Source of the DNA: Clostridia bacterium
Lineage (GTDB): Bacteria; Bacillota; Clostridia; Oscillospirales; Ruminococcaceae
DNA length: 7,601 nt
Direction: 5' to 3'
Assembly (NCBI GenBank): GCA_026000865.1
Contig: BNZF01000056.1
Span: 1 to 7,601 of the forward strand
Made by a program: the position numbers and the translations under genes. The notes under the pieces were generated by a model. That model did not search any database. It was not told where the DNA came from and saw only the letters and a program-made list of their open reading frames with translations. Of the stretch, positions 4,962 through 7,601 are shown one piece after another (the first letter of the stretch is position 1; each line of letters starts with the position of its first letter).

Positions 4962-6170
4962 ATGTTTACAGAAGAAATGAAAAAAGAATATACAATATTA
5001 ATCCCTGATATGTTGCCGATACATTTTCAATTGTTTACGGCGATTTTCGCACATTGGGGGTATAATTCTGAGCTACTACGTGAGGACGGTCGTGAGGTTG
5101 TTGATGAAGGTTTGAAGAACGTTCACAACGACACTTGTTACCCTGCTTTGCTGGTAATTGGACAGTTTTTGAATGCTCTTAAAAGTGGGAAATATGACGT
5201 TAATAAGACCGCTTTACTGCTCACGCAAACAGGTGGCGGTTGCCGTGCTTCAAATTATATCGCGTTATTGAGAAAGGCTTTACAAAAAGAATTTCCGCAA
5301 GTGCCCGTTCTTTCTCTGAACTTTTCTGGGTTAGAGTCGGATAGTTCTTTCAAAATAAATCCTCCGATGTTTTTAGCGTTGCTGAATGCGATTATCTACG
5401 GCGATTTGTTGATGAGTTTGTATAATCAATGTAAACCTTATGAAATAATAGATGGCAAAACAGACAAGAAACTTGAATATTGGGAAAAAGTTTTGGCACA
5501 TAACTTCAAAAACGGACGTTTTCTTTCAAGAAAAAATATTTATAAAGCTATACTCGATGATTTTGCGTCTGTTGAACGTTCAAAAGAGAAAAAAATTCGT
5601 GTTGGAATTGTCGGCGAGATTTATGTTAAATATTCACCTCTTGCCAATAATCATCTTGAAGAATTTTTGATTTCTGAAAATTGCGAGCCTGTTGTGCCGT
5701 CATTGCTTGAATTTGTTATGTACTGCACAGTGTGTGCTTTGATGAACGGCAAGATTTATGGCTATAAAGATAAAAAAACTATTGCAAATGAAATTGCTTA
5801 TCAAGTTGTTTATCGTAAACAAAAAGAATTGATTAAACAAATGAAAAGTCATGGTGAGTTTGACGCTCCGCATGACTTTGAGGAGTTGCGTAAAGCCGCA
5901 GACAAATATATATCGCAGGGAGTTACAATGGGTGAGGGTTGGCTGATAACAGCTGAAATGGCTACTCTTGCTGAACATGGCGTAAAAAATATTGTGTGTG
6001 CTCAACCTTTTGGCTGCTTGCCAAATCACATTGTTGGCAAAGGTATGGTTCGGTCAATTAAAAACGCATATCCTGATGTCAACATCGTGCCAATTGATTA
6101 CGACCCAGGTGCAACGAAAGTCAACCAAGAGAACAGGATTAAACTTATGCTGTCAAATGCTGTTTTGTAA
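4962..6170 (+). CDS. Stand-alone 2-hydroxyacyl-CoA dehydratase/activase-related Fe-S protein (C-terminal module)
   Basis: This 402-aa protein matches the C-terminal, dehydratase-like module of the large (about 1,400 aa) 'acyl-CoA dehydratase activase-related' proteins of anaerobic Firmicutes (COG3581-type). Recognisable blocks: YTILIPDMLPIHFQL (10-24), NDTCYPALLVIGQFLNALKSG (56-76), TQTGGGCRASNYIALLRKAL (88-107), VGIVGEIYVKYSPLANN (214-230), GEGWLITAEM (324-333) and CAQPFGCLPNHIVGKG (346-361). C59, C94, C346 and C352 are likely [4Fe-4S] ligands. The usual N-terminal ATPase (BcrAD/BadFG-type) modules are absent: the ORF begins right at the equivalent of the inter-module linker (FTEEMKK). The family's reaction is not established; by homology it may take part in ATP-driven electron transfer or dehydratase-type chemistry. 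A strong promoter and a structured leader precede it, and no clear terminator follows. The start is ATG 4962, although ATG 4977 is possible. Confidence 0.88.
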   Translation: MFTEEMKKEYTILIPDMLPIHFQLFTAIFAHWGYNSELLREDGREVVDEGLKNVHNDTCYPALLVIGQFLNALKSGKYDVNKTALLLTQTGGGCRASNYIALLRKALQKEFPQVPVLSLNFSGLESDSSFKINPPMFLALLNAIIYGDLLMSLYNQCKPYEIIDGKTDKKLEYWEKVLAHNFKNGRFLSRKNIYKAILDDFASVERSKEKKIRVGIVGEIYVKYSPLANNHLEEFLISENCEPVVPSLLEFVMYCTVCALMNGKIYGYKDKKTIANEIAYQVVYRKQKELIKQMKSHGEFDAPHDFEELRKAADKYISQGVTMGEGWLITAEMATLAEHGVKNIVCAQPFGCLPNHIVGKGMVRSIKNAYPDVNIVPIDYDPGATKVNQENRIKLMLSNAVL

Positions 6171-6172
6171 AT

Positions 6173-6391
6173 ATGATCACTAATCAACCTCAACAAGCGT
6201 ACCCACTGGCTGGAGTATACCCACAACCGACTCAATTCTTAACAAGTAGGCAAATGGGCGGCATACCATTATTCCAATTTAATGGCAATAAATTTCTTAC
6301 GATTAATGATGAAAATAGGTTTTTAGAGTTGGCTTATAAAGGCGTTGCAAGTGCCCGCATGGATTATGTCTGTATTATATCCCGCAAATAA
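6173..6391 (+). CDS. Hypothetical small ORF, uncertain
   Basis: This 72-codon frame starts 2 nt after the preceding stop and encodes MITNQPQQAYPLAGVYPQPT, a proline/glutamine-rich start, followed by QMGGIPLFQFNGNKFLTIND and an unremarkable tail. The composition is plausible for a protein, but there is no ribosome binding site beyond possible coupling to the upstream gene, and I recognise no family. It could be the 5' end of a truncated gene brought next to the broken PAPS-reductase-like gene. No minus-strand frame across 6180-6420 matches the missing C-terminus of that gene. I see nothing else in 6171-6424. Confidence 0.25.
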   Translation: MITNQPQQAYPLAGVYPQPTQFLTSRQMGGIPLFQFNGNKFLTINDENRFLELAYKGVASARMDYVCIISRK

Positions 6392-6424
6392 ATGACATAG
6401 ATAAAGCCATTTACTGGTTCTGTG

Positions 6425-7142
6425 TCGTAAAATATCCTGCTCTGTCCGAAACAATAATGGCTTTGAAATAGGCTTTTTTTGTGTCAAAAGCATTACAACC
6501 CGTGTACTGCCAAGCCTCACGCCTGCGTCTGATCTCGCTTGCCATAGTGCCGATTATCGGCTTGTTTCCTGTTTATTTATGCCATTTATCAAGCGGTTTT
6601 TCTTTGAGAATTTTACAACATTCGTCAGATATTTTGAATTTATCATCAAGTAAAAAACTCCATTTTTTGAATGTTCTTTCACGAAACTCGCTTACAGTCC
6701 CGTCATTTTTAAGACCGTTCATAGCGTTTACCGCCCAATTTGTGCCACGCCTTGCATATTTTATAGTTTTGGCTGTGTCTTTGTTCGGAAAATTCCAACC
6801 GTGGATTTTTACCACTTTTGAAAAGCAACCCTCTTTGCAATTAGTACAAATTTTGCAAAATTGCGGTTTGATAATAACTACGTTTTCTTGACTTTTTACG
6901 AAATTTACGACTTCGGGAAATTCAAGCCCAGTGTCCACAAAAACAGCAGGTAAATCAGGGTAAATTGACCTTGCAAGGCTGAGTAAAACGGTGCTGTCTT
7001 TACCACCCGAAAAATTTACTGCAACCTTGCCGTCAAAGCGTAAATACCACTCTAAAATACGAGTTTGAGTAACGCCGATTTTGTGTGCGAAACTCCACGA
7101 TTGCATACTTTTCAAATCGTCAAGAGTGTATTTGTAGTCCAT
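6425..7142 (-). pseudogene. Broken phage-type PAPS-reductase-like PP-loop gene
   Basis: The family (phosphoadenosine phosphosulfate reductase-like, adenine nucleotide alpha-hydrolase fold) uses a PP-loop to bind ATP; phage-type members have unknown substrates. The intact first part (189 codons to 6573) shows SGGKDSTVLLSLARSIYPDL (45-64, PP-loop), FVDTGLEFPE (68-77), a cysteine cluster C96/C99/C102/C106, KKWSFLLDDKFKISDECC (159-176) and KPLDKW. An in-frame TAA (6575-6573) interrupts the gene. The same frame then continues with the expected TGNKPIIGTMASEIRRRREA and WQYTGCNAFDTKK. At an A7 run (6480-6474) the homology moves to another frame, PISKPLLFRTEQDILR, consistent with one extra A. Similarity ends at 6425, so the C-terminal domain is lost. 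The start ATG 7142 has AGGA 7 nt upstream and lies one base after the preceding stop. Confidence 0.88.
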
Positions 7143-7143
7143 A

Positions 7144-7601
7144 TCAAATTCCTAATTCTTCGAGCAGTTTTTCTAACTCTTTTATTACCTCAATTTCTAA
7201 ATCATCACTCGTTAAATCAAGATAATTATTGAAAATATTTTTTACTACTGTTTTGTTCTCACTCAAAAAATATTTTGTGTCTATTTTTGACTTTTCAGAG
7301 TTTTGAGTGCTTGCAAATTTGCCTTGCTCATCACGAACATAATCGTCTTTTTCAGGTGTTGAAATGTCGTTTTCAATATCTTCATTTACATCTGAAAAAG
7401 AAATTTTAGGTTGTTTTTCAGTAACGTCTTCAACTTCAATTTCTTCTTCAACGTCCTCATCAGTTTGTGTTGGCTCTGAAAAGGTACTATTAGTAGTACC
7501 TTTTTTATCTTCAAGAATTTTCTCAATATCTTTTGCTTGTATAGAGGATAATTCAGTGTTTTCAACAAGATTTTGCTGTTCATTTTCATCTAAATTTGCA
7601 A
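7144..7601 (-). CDS. Acidic protein, C-terminal part, runs off the right edge
   Basis: An uninterrupted minus-strand frame enters at 7599 and stops at TGA 7146-7144, giving 151 residues without an N-terminus. It is strongly acidic (EDVEEEIEVEDVTEKQPK in the middle), hydrophilic and probably partly disordered, with KDDYVRDEQGKFASTQ and a helical, acidic C-terminus (DDLEIEVIKELEKLLEELGI). I do not recognise the family. The RDEQGKFAS stretch resembles a short motif often seen in phage virion-associated proteins, and the neighbour is a phage-type PAPS-reductase-like gene, so a prophage remnant is plausible but unproven. The stop is separated by one base from the next start codon, so the two genes were cotranslated. 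It contains a perfect hairpin at 7479-7504. Confidence 0.7.
   Translation of the reverse strand, partial: ANLDENEQQNLVENTELSSIQAKDIEKILEDKKGTTNSTFSEPTQTDEDVEEEIEVEDVTEKQPKISFSDVNEDIENDISTPEKDDYVRDEQGKFASTQNSEKSKIDTKYFLSENKTVVKNIFNNYLDLTSDDLEIEVIKELEKLLEELGI
7479..7506 (+). terminator. Perfect 11-bp hairpin with T-run inside a minus-strand gene
   Basis: AAAAGGTACTA (7479-7489) and TAGTACCTTTT (7494-7504) pair perfectly around TTAG, and the plus strand continues with TT to make a run of six T. This is terminator geometry on the plus strand, antisense to the acidic-protein gene. Only three of the eleven pairs are G-C, so strength is uncertain. On the minus strand it encodes KKGTTNSTF. Confidence 0.45.

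Noticed and set aside
4768..4980. 70-codon plus-strand frame before the activase-related gene
   Set aside because: It starts with TTG inside the tandem repeats and spans the promoter and stem-loop. It shows no family resemblance and overlaps the real gene out of frame.
6355..6471. Plus-strand frame reading GLCLYYIPQINDIDKAIYWF
   Set aside because: It looked protein-like, but its right half is antisense to the clear PAPS-reductase blocks PISKPLL and TEQDIL on the minus strand, so it is a shadow at least there.
6481..6891. 136-codon plus-strand frame
   Set aside because: It is antisense to the well-supported PAPS-reductase-like gene.
7386..7589. 67-codon lysine/leucine-rich minus-strand frame
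   Set aside because: It is a shifted frame of the acidic protein gene, which is open across the whole 7144-7601 stretch and coupled to the next gene.

Overview
The window looks like an AT-rich chromosomal segment of a low-GC Firmicute, most likely a clostridial anaerobe of the Ruminococcus/Oscillospirales type. This is inferred from four things: the rpmH-rnpA-yidD cluster, strong AGGAGG-type ribosome binding sites, a secreted BspA-like leucine-rich-repeat (LRR) protein with a dockerin-like calcium loop, and a 2-hydroxyacyl-CoA dehydratase/activase-related Fe-S protein. No species can be named from the sequence alone.

Layout. 1-300: an 87-bp tandem repeat array. 400-1525, minus strand: the housekeeping cluster rpmH (L34), rnpA (RNase P protein) and yidD, read right to left from a promoter at 1494-1522. 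It has a strong intercistronic hairpin after rpmH, an 80-bp hairpin element flanked by TA that looks like a MITE between rnpA and yidD, and a hairpin just past yidD. 1525-1815: a divergent intergenic region with degenerate repeat copies and a GC-rich hairpin, but no visible dnaA or DnaA boxes. 1817-4546, plus strand: a promoter overlapping a 16-bp palindrome, a 22-codon leader ORF, a terminator-like hairpin, then an 837-aa secreted LRR protein and its terminator. 4547-4961: intergenic DNA with 78/43/78-bp imperfect tandem repeats, an extended -10 promoter and a 61-nt imperfect stem-loop just before the next start codon. 4962-6170: a stand-alone 402-aa protein equivalent to the C-terminal part of the large activase-related proteins. 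6171-6424: DNA of unclear content with one weak ORF. 6425-7601, minus strand: a broken phage-type PAPS-reductase-like gene (in-frame stop, frameshift, lost C-terminus), preceded by the C-terminal part of an acidic protein that runs off the right edge.

How the genes relate. rpmH, rnpA and yidD form the conserved translation, RNA-processing and membrane-insertion cluster. The rest are independent accessory units with no obvious shared pathway. The most interesting parts are non-coding: the leader-ORF/terminator arrangement in front of the LRR gene, whose repeated GACAC leader codons can pair with the terminator's 3' arm; the large 5'-UTR stem-loop before the Fe-S protein gene; the MITE-like hairpin splitting rnpA from yidD; and a dispersed intergenic repeat family. 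All structures were found by eye and no folding energies were computed.
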